Source: Amycolatopsis thailandensis
GTDB taxonomy: Bacteria > Actinomycetota > Actinomycetes > Mycobacteriales > Pseudonocardiaceae
Direction of reading: 5' to 3'
Length of the DNA stretch: 32,432 bases
NCBI RefSeq assembly: GCF_002234405.1
Contig: NZ_NMQT01000214.1
Location: 1-32,432 of the forward strand
Made by a program: the position numbers and the translations under genes. Below are positions 1 to 7,144 of this stretch, piece by piece (within the stretch, counting starts at the first letter, position 1; every line of letters begins with the position of its first letter). The notes below the pieces were generated by a model. It saw nothing but the letters and a program-made list of their open reading frames with translations. It searched no databases and was not told where the DNA came from.

Positions 1-280
1 GGGTGGTCCCGGCGGACCCGGTTCCGGCGGTCTCGGCGGTGGCCGTGGCTCCGGTATGGGTGGCCTCGGCGGCGGCATGGGCGGCGCCGACCACCTCGCC
101 GGTGGCCGTGGCGCGGCGGGCCGCGGTGGCGGTCAGATGGGTCCGATGGGAGCCGGTGGCAGGCGTGCCGACGGCGACGAGGACGACGAGCACCAGCGTC
201 CCGACTACCTGATCGAGGCCGACCCCGACGCGATCTTCGGCACTGACCAGCGCACCAGCCCGCCGGTCATCGGCGAGTAG
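1..280 (+). CDS. C-terminal end of a Gly-rich PPE-like ESX protein (partial)
   Basis: Only the last 92 codons are visible; the frame is open from base 2 and ends in TAG at 278-280. The visible part is a long Gly/Arg/Met-rich low-complexity stretch with repeated GG(L/M)GG, followed by an acidic tail. That tail (DEDDEHQRPDYLIEADPD, then IFGTD and a terminal PPVIGE) resembles the C-termini of PPE-domain proteins of Pseudonocardiaceae, from memory of the family. An EspG-family gene starts only 3 nt downstream, and EspG proteins chaperone PPE-type ESX substrates, so the pair probably forms one transcription unit. The N-terminal PPE domain lies outside the window, so the family call rests on the tail and the neighbour. 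Confidence 0.6.
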   Translation, partial: GGPGGPGSGGLGGGRGSGMGGLGGGMGGADHLAGGRGAAGRGGGQMGPMGAGGRRADGDEDDEHQRPDYLIEADPDAIFGTDQRTSPPVIGE

Positions 281-283
281 CGG

Positions 284-1036
284 ATGACCGTCAGAACAGG
301 CCGGGTGGACGTCCCGGTCGAAGCCTTGGCCGTGCTCGCCGAACGCGAACGCGTCGGCGACCTGCACATCACGCTGCGCCCCGAACCGCGCTGGCTGTCC
401 AGGACGGCCCGTGCGGAGGCGGACAAGCGAGTGGAAGCCGCGCTGGCGCAAGCCGGGCTGCTGGACTCGAGCGGCCGCGCGTCGGTCGATTTCCTGGACT
501 GGCTCCCGGTGCTCACGAAACCGGCCATCGAGTACTACGGCTGGGTGAACACCGGGGGTGAGACGTACGGCCTCCTCGCCGCCTCGCTGGGATTGCAGGC
601 GGTGCTGGCGGTGTCGTCCGGCGATTGGGTCGGGCTTCAGGAGATCGACCGGCGGCGGTTGCCCGAGACGCTGATCGAGCAGCTGCCGCCCGTTCCCGCG
701 GGCGGCGGCAGGCTGCGCACGATCCGCGCGTACGAGCTCGAAGAGGCGGCCCGGCGCGGCCCGGACACCCATTCGCTGCCGCCGGTGATCGCCGACATCG
801 TCAGTCTCGTGCAACGGCCGGTCCAGGGGAGCGGTGAGCTCTACGTCGGCAAGCGGGACGAAGTCGGCAGGCACGTCGCCGTCGAGGATCCGCTCCACTT
901 CGCCGACACGGACTGGGGCCGGTATCTGAGCTACACGACCGGGCAAGGCAATGACGCGGTGGTCCACATCGGACCCGCCGGGCAGCCTGAGCTCGCGGAC
1001 GCCCTCCGGCACATCACCGGCACCCTGGGCGGCTAG
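284..1036 (+). CDS. EspG-family ESX secretion-associated protein
   Basis: This 250-residue protein has the length and the alternating strand/helix character of EspG, the cytosolic chaperone that binds PPE-type substrates and keeps them soluble before type VII secretion. The N-terminal segment 'VDVPVEALAVLAERERVG' and the closing stretch after 'GRYLSYTTGQGNDAVVHIGPA' are of the kind seen in actinobacterial EspG homologues; I recognise the family by overall resemblance and not by one catalytic motif. The ATG at 284 follows the TAG of the Gly-rich upstream gene by 3 nt, so translation is probably coupled. The gene ends 4 nt before the convergent gene at 1041-1874. No ESX core gene (eccC, mycP, esxA/B) is in the window, so this is either one edge of a locus or an orphan PPE-like/EspG pair. 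Confidence 0.72.
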   Translation: MTVRTGRVDVPVEALAVLAERERVGDLHITLRPEPRWLSRTARAEADKRVEAALAQAGLLDSSGRASVDFLDWLPVLTKPAIEYYGWVNTGGETYGLLAASLGLQAVLAVSSGDWVGLQEIDRRRLPETLIEQLPPVPAGGGRLRTIRAYELEEAARRGPDTHSLPPVIADIVSLVQRPVQGSGELYVGKRDEVGRHVAVEDPLHFADTDWGRYLSYTTGQGNDAVVHIGPAGQPELADALRHITGTLGG

Positions 1037-1040
1037 GCCG

Positions 1041-1874
1041 TCACCAGGGGAAGTCCGCCTGGACGGCGGCCGAGATCGGCCCGAGGTCGCTGACCAGACG
1101 GTCGAGATCGCCGCTGTCCAGGACGTCGTACGGTGCTTCCGCGAGCCGGTCGGTCATCGCCTCGACGCGCTCTTTCGCGGCCCGGCCGCCGGCGGTGAGC
1201 CGGCCGTCGGCCCCGACGAGGCCGCGGTCGCGCATCCCGTCGACGACCGCGGTCAGCTGTGCGGCGGGCAGGTGGCTGACCCGGCCGAACTCGTGCGCGG
1301 GCATGTCGACGGACAGGGCGTGGAGGACGTGAGCCTCGGTGCCGCCGATGCCTTCGGCCACCAGGGCGACGATGTGGCCGTCGCCGCGATGCTCGCGCAG
1401 CAGCGTGGCGGCGTGCCACAGGCGGGCCAGGGGTTCCCGCGGAATCGGGAGCGTGCGGAGGGCGGCGTAGAGGGCGCGTCCCTCCACGGGGGCGCTGATC
1501 GCGGCTTTCACCAGGAGGTCGGCGGCGCGTTCGACACCGGGGGAGCCGGCGAGATCGCCGAGGATCCGCCGTAGCCCCGCGACACATCCCCGCTCGCGGG
1601 CGGCCAGCGCCGCCTCGGGCGTGGTCAGCTCCCAGACCTTCGGGATGTGGCGCGCCACCTCACCCGGGGCGAAGTTGTAGAAGACCGCGTGGATCACCTC
1701 GGCGGGCACCGACCGGCCGAACGGCGCGGCGCGGCCGGCGAAGTAGGCGTCCCACTGGTTGCGCAGGCCGAGCGCGATCAGGGCCTGGTCCGACTCGTCG
1801 GCGAGATAGGGCACGAGACCGAGGGGCTCGATCAGGTCGTACATGCGGCGGGCTACGGGTTCCGGGTGCGACAT
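1041..1874 (-). CDS. SCO6745-family protein (SalK-like, winged-helix tail)
   Basis: A 277-residue soluble protein. The opening 'ARRMYDLIEPLGLVPYLADE' and the later 'FYNFAPGEVARHIPKVW' are typical of the SCO6745/SalK family, common in actinomycetes and without a firm biochemical role. The C-terminal part (about residues 200-245: LPAAQLTAVVDGMRDRGLV, then GRLTAGGRAAKERVEAMTD) looks like a MarR-type winged helix. The N-terminal helical domain is the part specific to the family. No signal peptide or membrane segment is visible. The ATG at 1874 is preceded by a weak AGGGGAT. The gene is convergent with the EspG gene and divergent from the proline iminopeptidase gene, with a hairpin in the shared upstream region. 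Function is unknown; a regulatory or ligand-binding role is inference. Confidence 0.7.
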   Translation of the reverse strand: MSHPEPVARRMYDLIEPLGLVPYLADESDQALIALGLRNQWDAYFAGRAAPFGRSVPAEVIHAVFYNFAPGEVARHIPKVWELTTPEAALAARERGCVAGLRRILGDLAGSPGVERAADLLVKAAISAPVEGRALYAALRTLPIPREPLARLWHAATLLREHRGDGHIVALVAEGIGGTEAHVLHALSVDMPAHEFGRVSHLPAAQLTAVVDGMRDRGLVGADGRLTAGGRAAKERVEAMTDRLAEAPYDVLDSGDLDRLVSDLGPISAAVQADFPW

Positions 1875-1986
1875 TTCATCCCCTGTGGTTCACGGCGGCG
1901 CCCTCGTGGCGGTCGCTCACCTTCTCCACGAACGGCTCATGCCGGATCCGACACCCGGGTCTCAAGATTTTCGAGAGGTCCAGGTC

Positions 1987-2062
1987 GTGAGTGGCGATTC
2001 GTGGTCGCGTGATCCGAGCGTGGAGGAATCGGGACGTTCAACCAACCCGCATCGCCACTCAC
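1987..2062. repeat. Hairpin with 12-bp perfect arms, GTGAGTGGC type
   Basis: The arms gtgagtggcgat (1987-1998) and atcgccactcac (2051-2062) are exact reverse complements 52 nt apart. The internal segments cgattc (1995-2000) and gaatcg (2025-2030) allow an alternative inner pairing. The element lies between the divergent starts at 1874 and 2153. Its GTGAGTGGC arm start recurs in the perfect palindrome at 32391-32432, which points to a dispersed repeat family. Confidence 0.7.
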
Positions 2063-2152
2063 CTTCGCGCGACAAAACCCCGCGCACTGGGGTCCCTCCG
2101 CCGCTATTGTGACAGTGCTGTTGTATTTCTGGCGGGTCTGGAGGACGAGAAC

Positions 2153-3100
2153 GTGACACGGCTTTATCCGGAAATCGAACCGTACGACCAGGGGATGCTC
2201 GACGTAGGCGACGGACACCTCGTGTACTGGGAGGTCTGCGGGAACCCCGACGGCAAACCCGCCGTCACTCTGCACGGCGGCCCGGGAACCGGGTGCAGTG
2301 CGGGTCTGCGCCGCTACTTCGACCCGGCCAAGTACCGCGTCGTGCTGTTCGACCAGCGCGGCTGCGGCCGGAGCACGCCGCACGCGGGGGAGCCCGAGGC
2401 GGACCTCTCGGCGAACACCACCGACCACCTGGTCGCCGACATGGAGCGGCTTCGCGAGCATTTGGGCATCGAGAAGTGGCTGCTCTTCGGTGGCTCCTGG
2501 GGCTCGGCGCTCGCGCTGGTCTACGCCGAGCGGCATCCGGACCGCGTCTCGGAGATGGTCTTGATGGGCTTGGCCACCGGGCGCCGGAGCGAGACCGACC
2601 TGCTCACCCGTGGCCTCGGCGGTGTCTTCCCCGAGGCTTGGGCGAAATTCCGTGACGGCGTTCCGGCGGAGGACCGCGACGGCGATCTGGCGGCGGCTTA
2701 CCTCAAGTTGCTGATGAATCCGGATCCGGCGGTGCACGGGAAGGCGGCGGCCGACTGGTGCGCCTGGGAGGACGCGATCATCCCGACTTCCCCGCCGTAC
2801 AAGAGCTTCGAGACGCCGAAGTTCCGGCTCGCCTTCGCCCGGCTGGTCACGCACTACTGGAGCCAGGGGTCCTTTTTGGACGAAGGCGTGGTCCTGCGGG
2901 AGGCCAAGACGCTGGCGCACATCCCGGCCGTGCTCGCCGAGGGCTGTCTCGACCTGGGCAACCTCATCGGGACTCCGTGGGAACTGGCGCACGCCTGGCC
3001 GGGCAGCGAACTGGTCGTGATCGACGAGGTCGGCCACAGCACCCAGGACGAGCCGATGCGGGAAGTCCTTATCGGCGCTACAGACCGCTTCGCCTCCTGA
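2153..3100 (+). CDS. pip: Proline iminopeptidase (alpha/beta hydrolase, S33)
   Basis: A 315-residue cytosolic prolyl aminopeptidase, which removes N-terminal proline from peptides. The oxyanion-hole motif HGGPG is at residues 41-45. The nucleophile elbow GGSWGS, with Ser115, matches the family signature. Near the C-terminus the aspartate of GCLDLGN and the histidine of GHS complete the catalytic triad. The length fits the usual 310-320 residues. I chose the GTG at 2153 because a GGAGGA ribosome-binding site (2140-2145) lies just upstream and the protein then begins 'VTRLYPEIEPYDQGML', as homologues do. The reading frame stays open further upstream, but that part would run through the 1987-2062 hairpin. 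The gene is monocistronic and convergent with the amino-acid dehydrogenase gene, separated by a repeat-rich gap. Confidence 0.93.
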   Translation: MTRLYPEIEPYDQGMLDVGDGHLVYWEVCGNPDGKPAVTLHGGPGTGCSAGLRRYFDPAKYRVVLFDQRGCGRSTPHAGEPEADLSANTTDHLVADMERLREHLGIEKWLLFGGSWGSALALVYAERHPDRVSEMVLMGLATGRRSETDLLTRGLGGVFPEAWAKFRDGVPAEDRDGDLAAAYLKLLMNPDPAVHGKAAADWCAWEDAIIPTSPPYKSFETPKFRLAFARLVTHYWSQGSFLDEGVVLREAKTLAHIPAVLAEGCLDLGNLIGTPWELAHAWPGSELVVIDEVGHSTQDEPMREVLIGATDRFAS

Positions 3101-3198
3101 AGCAATCGAGGGCGCGTGAAGGCCCCTTCCCGCGGCTGGTCACCTAATTGGGCCGAAGACAAAGGTGCTGTGCGAGCCAGCTCGAGCGTCCGCGGGGC

Positions 3199-3251
3199 GT
3201 CGCGAAAGCCACTTTCGGGACGTCTGATGTCCTGAAAGTGGCTTTCGCGAC
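3199..3251. repeat. 53-nt structured element 1 (gaaag-cca-ctttc type)
   Basis: It reads gtcgcgaaag-cca-ctttcgggac, a 7-nt spacer gtctgat, then gtcctgaaag-tgg-ctttcgcgac. The two 23-nt arms pair along their whole length with one G-T wobble. Each arm is also a nearly perfect 10-3-10 inverted repeat by itself, so two small hairpins are an alternative to one long one. The lengths 10-3-10-7-10-3-10 are identical in the elements at 3335, 17251 and 17343. Confidence 0.85.
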
Positions 3252-3334
3252 GTCGGATCCTGCTGGGGCGCGCGTCGGGTCGAGCTTCGGCACCGCCTGC
3301 CTCGTAGGTGCCGTACCGAACGTCAAGGCAGTAC

Positions 3335-3387
3335 GTCACGAGCGCCACGTTCGAGACGGTGAGCGTCCCAAGCGTGGCGCTCGTGAC
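3335..3387. repeat. 53-nt structured element 2 (gtcacgagcg type)
   Basis: It reads gtcacgagcg-cca-cgttcgagac, spacer ggtgagc, then gtcccaagcg-tgg-cgctcgtgac. The outer 13 bases of the two arms pair perfectly, and with the two flanking bases on each side the perfect run is acgtcacgagcgccacg (3333-3349) with its complement at 3373-3389. The total length and the centres CCA and TGG are the same as in element 1, although the arm sequence differs. Confidence 0.8.
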
Positions 3388-3465
3388 GTGCCACCCGCCC
3401 GGCACGACACGTTCGACCTCATCAAGACCATGGCCGAGGGAAGGGCGCCGTCACGTTCGAAACGG

Positions 3466-4656
3466 TCAGGGAATCACCAGAACGGGCGCGGACTCCGGGG
3501 TGGTGGCGGCGTCCGAACGGGTGGTTTCGGCGAGCCGCAGGCCGGTGGTACGCGGCGCGATCCGGTCGAGGTTCCACGAACTCAGCAGCAGCGCCACCTT
3601 CGCCCGCATCTCCGTCCGCAGCCGCTGGAACGAGTCGGCGGGATCGGCGCCGACCTCGCCGAGCAGGAGCCACCATGCCCATGCCGCCGCACCCGCGTTG
3701 GCGACGAAGTCCGGGATCACCGGGATGCCACGAGCCGCGAGGCCCGCTTCGGCGTCAGGGGTGGTCGCCGCGTTGGCCGCTTCGATGACGACCTTCGCCT
3801 TGACCGCGCCCTGGTTCCCGGCGCGCAGTGCGTAGGAGATCGCAGCCGGGACGAAGATGTCGGCGTCCGTCGCCACGATCTCGTCGCGGGGGAGCAGTTG
3901 AACGTCGGCGGGGAGCCGGCTCCGGTCGATCTCGCCGTACTCGTCACGCAGGTCCAGCAGCGCCGGGACGTCCAGGCCCTCGGGCCGGTACAGCGTCCCC
4001 GCGGCGTCGGCCACCGCGACGATCTTCATCCCGGCCTCGTGCAGGTACCAGGCCGCGCCGCCGCCCATCGTGCCGATGCCCTGGACGGCGACCGTGGTCG
4101 TCCCGGCCTGCCACTCCCACGCGTCGGCGACCCCGAGACAGGCCTGCGCGACGCCGTAGCCGCCGATGACGTCGCCGAGCAGGAGCCCCCCGGGGACCGG
4201 GGTGCCCAACCCGGCCTGCACCCGCCGAAGGGTGCGCGCCGGATCGGCCGAACGGCGGATGGCGGCGTGGTACGACTGTTCGAGCCCCAGCTTCGCGAAC
4301 ACCTCGTCGATCAGGTGCTGCGGTACGCCGAGATCCTCGGCGGTCACCCAGTGGTTGTCGATCCACGGCCGCAGGAACGCGCAGAACCGTTCCAGCACAC
4401 CGAAAGCGCGCTCGTCCTTCGGATCGAAGTCGATACCGCCCTTGGCCCCGCCGACCGGCAGGCCGAAGGTCGCGGTCTTGTTCGCCATCCCCCTCGCCAG
4501 GTCCTCGACCTCCGCCATCGTGCAGCCCGCGCGCATCCGGGTTCCGCCGGTCGCGATACCGGAGACCAGGCTGTGCACTACGAGAAAGCCGGTGGCGCCG
4601 GTGACGGGGTCGGTCCAGATGAGCCTCATCAGCGGTTCGGCGTTCCTCGCGGCCAT
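3466..4656 (-). CDS. Glu/Leu/Phe/Val-type amino-acid dehydrogenase
   Basis: A 396-residue NAD(P)-dependent oxidative deaminase of the glutamate/leucine/phenylalanine/valine dehydrogenase family, interconverting an amino acid and its 2-oxo acid. The N-terminal domain holds GGTRMRAGCT and the catalytic-lysine motif PVGGAKGGI; the C-terminal Rossmann domain has GIGTMGGGAAWYLHEAG, and 'VIEAANAATTPDAE' follows. Exact substrate cannot be assigned from sequence alone. The ATG at 4656 is supported by a GGAGG seven nt upstream (plus-strand CCTCC at 4664-4668). The frame stays open far upstream, but that region is antisense to the LysR gene and not conserved-looking. It is divergent from LysR (4828), which probably regulates it. 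The last codons overlap a partial copy of the 53-nt repeat. Confidence 0.9.
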   Translation of the reverse strand: MAARNAEPLMRLIWTDPVTGATGFLVVHSLVSGIATGGTRMRAGCTMAEVEDLARGMANKTATFGLPVGGAKGGIDFDPKDERAFGVLERFCAFLRPWIDNHWVTAEDLGVPQHLIDEVFAKLGLEQSYHAAIRRSADPARTLRRVQAGLGTPVPGGLLLGDVIGGYGVAQACLGVADAWEWQAGTTTVAVQGIGTMGGGAAWYLHEAGMKIVAVADAAGTLYRPEGLDVPALLDLRDEYGEIDRSRLPADVQLLPRDEIVATDADIFVPAAISYALRAGNQGAVKAKVVIEAANAATTPDAEAGLAARGIPVIPDFVANAGAAAWAWWLLLGEVGADPADSFQRLRTEMRAKVALLLSSWNLDRIAPRTTGLRLAETTRSDAATTPESAPVLVIP

Positions 4657-4827
4657 GCGGCCACCTCCTTCGGGATTCGGGGTCGTCCTGTGCCACTTCC
4701 GAGGGTGCGCCCGGGCGGGCGCGGGCGTCCATTTACCGAATCTGAACGATGGTGTGCAGAAAAACTGGTGTAACGCCGCACGACGCGTCATCCGGCAACC
4801 GCCACGCTGCCCGATTACGTTGAGGGC

Positions 4828-5751
4828 ATGGAGCTTTCGTTGCACCGCTTGCGGATGCTCCGCGAGCTGAGCCGGCGCGGCACCGTGACGGCGGCCGCGG
4901 CTTCGCTGCATTACACCGCTTCGGCGGTTTCGCAGCAGTTGGCGCAGCTGGAGCGGGACGTGGGCGTGAAGCTGTTCGAGCGATTCGGCAGACGGGTGCA
5001 GCTGACCGAACTGGGGCTGCTGCTCACCGAGCACGCCGAGGAGATCCTGGGGTCGGTGGAGCGGGCGACGCTGGCACTGGAGGAGGCACAGGAGACCGTT
5101 TCGGTCCGGCTCATGGCGGGGGTGTGGGCGTCGGTCGCTTCGGGGCTGCTGCCGCACGCGCTGGCCGCGCTGGCGGGCGAGCATCCGGGGATCGAGGTCC
5201 GGACCCGTGAGCTGGCGCCCGAGGACACCGCCGACGCCGTCCGGGACGGTGAACTGGACCTTTCGTTCGTGATCGACTATTCCGACGCGCCGATGCCGTG
5301 GGACGCCGGGCTGGAGCGCGCGGTGATCGCGGTCGAACGGCTGCACGCCGCGGTGCCCGCCGGCGCCGTTCCCGCGGGCAGCGCGTCCTTGCCCGAACTG
5401 GCCGAGCACCCGTGGATCCTCGCCAGCCCGAAGAGCCACTTCGGCCGCGCGGTGCGCACCGCGTGTCACCGCCACGGATTCGAGCCCAAGATCAACCACG
5501 AGGTCGAGGAGCAGTCGACGGCGATGGCGATGGTCCGGGCGGGGCTCGGGGTGACCCTCGTTTCGGATCTCGGTCTGGGGCTCCGGCCGCCGGGGATCGA
5601 CGTCGTAGCGTTGACCACACCATTGCTCCGAACGGTTTCGATCGCCTACCGGACGACCACGTCGCGGCGGCCGGCCTTGCAGCTGGTTATCGGGGCGGTC
5701 CGCGACGCGGCCGCGGCGCTGGGCCTGGGGACCGAGCCCGCTTTGCCCTGA
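4828..5751 (+). CDS. LysR-family transcriptional regulator
   Basis: A 307-residue LysR-type regulator. The N-terminal winged helix-turn-helix spans about residues 3-60 (LHRLRMLRELSRRGTVTAAA, then SAVSQQLAQLERDVGVKLFER). A substrate-binding domain with two alpha/beta lobes follows from about residue 90 (VSVRLMAGVWASVASGLLPH, DGELDLSFVIDY, MVRAGLGVTLVSDLGL). Length is typical. The start ATG at 4828 is preceded by a weak GAGGG. The 171-nt gap to the oppositely oriented amino-acid dehydrogenase is the classical LysR arrangement, so control of that gene in response to an amino acid or 2-oxo acid is a reasonable inference, and autoregulation is likely. I could not fix an operator with confidence. 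Confidence 0.9.
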   Translation: MELSLHRLRMLRELSRRGTVTAAAASLHYTASAVSQQLAQLERDVGVKLFERFGRRVQLTELGLLLTEHAEEILGSVERATLALEEAQETVSVRLMAGVWASVASGLLPHALAALAGEHPGIEVRTRELAPEDTADAVRDGELDLSFVIDYSDAPMPWDAGLERAVIAVERLHAAVPAGAVPAGSASLPELAEHPWILASPKSHFGRAVRTACHRHGFEPKINHEVEEQSTAMAMVRAGLGVTLVSDLGLGLRPPGIDVVALTTPLLRTVSIAYRTTTSRRPALQLVIGAVRDAAAALGLGTEPALP

Positions 5752-5881
5752 TTCGCCCGGTCCTAAAAGGTGGTCAGCCGATCCTGCCCGGCAAGAACAG
5801 ACCTGAATTTGTCGGACCCCGCGTGTAGCGTCCGAAGTCAAGGTTTCTCAGTTATCGGACAACCGACTGGACGGCGGAAAG

Positions 5882-7144
5882 ATGACTACTGTTCATGATT
5901 TCCCCGAGAAGTCCGGGAGCGCGTCGAACGCGACGGCGAAGGTCCTCTCGGACCGCGCCGAGGGCGAGGCGTACGTGGCTTCCGTGTGCTTCAAGCACGG
6001 GCCACCGAGACTCCTCGGCGTAGAGCTGGAATTCACCGTGCACTACGCCGACGAGCCCGCCCGGCCTCTCGATCCCGACGATCTCGCCACCGCGCTCGGC
6101 CCGCACACCCCGCGGACACTGCGCCCCGACAGCCCCGCCCTCCCCCTTCCGGCAGGTTCACCGCTGAGCCTCGAGCCCGGATGCCAGGTGGAGATCTCCG
6201 CTCAACCACAGACCACGCTGCGTCACCTGGACGCCGTCGTCTCGGCCGATCTGGCCCACCTCGAAACCCTTCTCGCCACCCGAGGCCTGTACCTGGGTGA
6301 CACCGGGATAGACAGGCATCGCGCTCCCGCCCGCAAACTGGGCACACCGCGCTACGCCGCCATGGAACGCCGCTTCGCCCCGATGGGCGACGGGGGCGCG
6401 ACGATGATGTGCAGCACCGCGGGCCTGCAGGTCTGTGTGGACACCGGTGAGGCGAGCGATCTGGCCGATCGCTGGGCCGCCGTCCACGCGCTCGGCCCGC
6501 CGTTGCTCGCCACCTTCGCCAACTCCCGGATCCACGCCGGACGCGACACCGGCCACGCCTCCGCGCGCTGGCTGGCCGTGATGGACACCGAAAAGGTCCG
6601 GACCCGGTCGGCGGAACCGACCGGGGATCCGGCGGGGGAGTGGGCACGCAGGATCCTGGACACCCCGCTGATGGTCCTTCCCAGTGGCGACGGCCGCTGG
6701 GACGCGCCCGATTCCCTGACGTTCGCCGACTGGATCGACGGACGGGGCGAGAGCGCCGGACTCGGCAAGCCGACCGAGGACGATCTTGCCTATCACCTGA
6801 CGACCTTCTTCACCCCGGTCCGTCCACAGGGGTATCTGGAGATCCGGTACCTGGACGCCCAGCCCGCCGCCCGGTGGCTGCATCCGGTGGCACTGCTGGC
6901 CGCACTACTCGCGCGCTCGTCCACAGTGGACAAGGTGCTCGAATTGTGCGAGCCGGTCCTGGGCAGATGGGAGTGCGCGGCCCGGTTCGGCCTGGCCGAC
7001 CGCGCCATCGCCACTGTCGCGAGGGAGGTGGTGGACCTGGGTTGCGCCGAACTCGGCACGACCGGTCTGCCGCCGGAGACCATCACCGAGATCAGCGAGG
7101 GTGTGCAGTCCCTCGTGCGCGGTTCGAGGAGCCACCAGTCATGA
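5882..7144 (+). CDS. egtA: Ergothioneine biosynthesis glutamate-cysteine ligase EgtA
   Basis: A 420-residue ATP-dependent ligase that joins glutamate to cysteine, giving gamma-glutamylcysteine, the sulfur donor used by EgtB. The family-typical segment 'LLGVELEFTVHY' occurs near residue 45, and the Mg/ATP-grasp-like core continues through 'GDGGATMMCSTAGLQVCVD' and 'FANSRIHAGRDTGHASARW'. Near the C-terminus 'FTPVRPQGYLEIRYLDAQP' also fits the glutamate-cysteine ligase family. The ATG at 5882 follows GGCGGAAAG. Its TGA overlaps the ATG of egtB (ATGA at 7141-7144), so the two are translationally coupled and head the egtABCD operon. No clear promoter was recognised in the 130 nt before it. Confidence 0.93.
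   Translation: MTTVHDFPEKSGSASNATAKVLSDRAEGEAYVASVCFKHGPPRLLGVELEFTVHYADEPARPLDPDDLATALGPHTPRTLRPDSPALPLPAGSPLSLEPGCQVEISAQPQTTLRHLDAVVSADLAHLETLLATRGLYLGDTGIDRHRAPARKLGTPRYAAMERRFAPMGDGGATMMCSTAGLQVCVDTGEASDLADRWAAVHALGPPLLATFANSRIHAGRDTGHASARWLAVMDTEKVRTRSAEPTGDPAGEWARRILDTPLMVLPSGDGRWDAPDSLTFADWIDGRGESAGLGKPTEDDLAYHLTTFFTPVRPQGYLEIRYLDAQPAARWLHPVALLAALLARSSTVDKVLELCEPVLGRWECAARFGLADRAIATVAREVVDLGCAELGTTGLPPETITEISEGVQSLVRGSRSHQS

Larger units (their letters stand above)
3101..3465. other. 365-nt convergent intergenic region rich in inverted repeats
   Basis: No credible gene is seen here. The stretch separates the stop codons of two convergent genes. It holds a short GAAGG/CCTTC motif with flanking bases (about 3117-3128), two 53-nt structured elements (3199-3251 and 3335-3387), and a degenerate partial copy of the second one that runs into the 3' end of the dehydrogenase gene (about 3445-3469). 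Any of the hairpins could also act as a bidirectional transcription stop; none has an obvious T-tract. Confidence 0.75.

Noticed and set aside
4657..5841. Upstream extension of the amino-acid dehydrogenase frame to 791 residues
   Set aside because: The extension lies antisense to the LysR gene and shows no domain; the ATG at 4656 has a good ribosome-binding site and gives a family-length protein.
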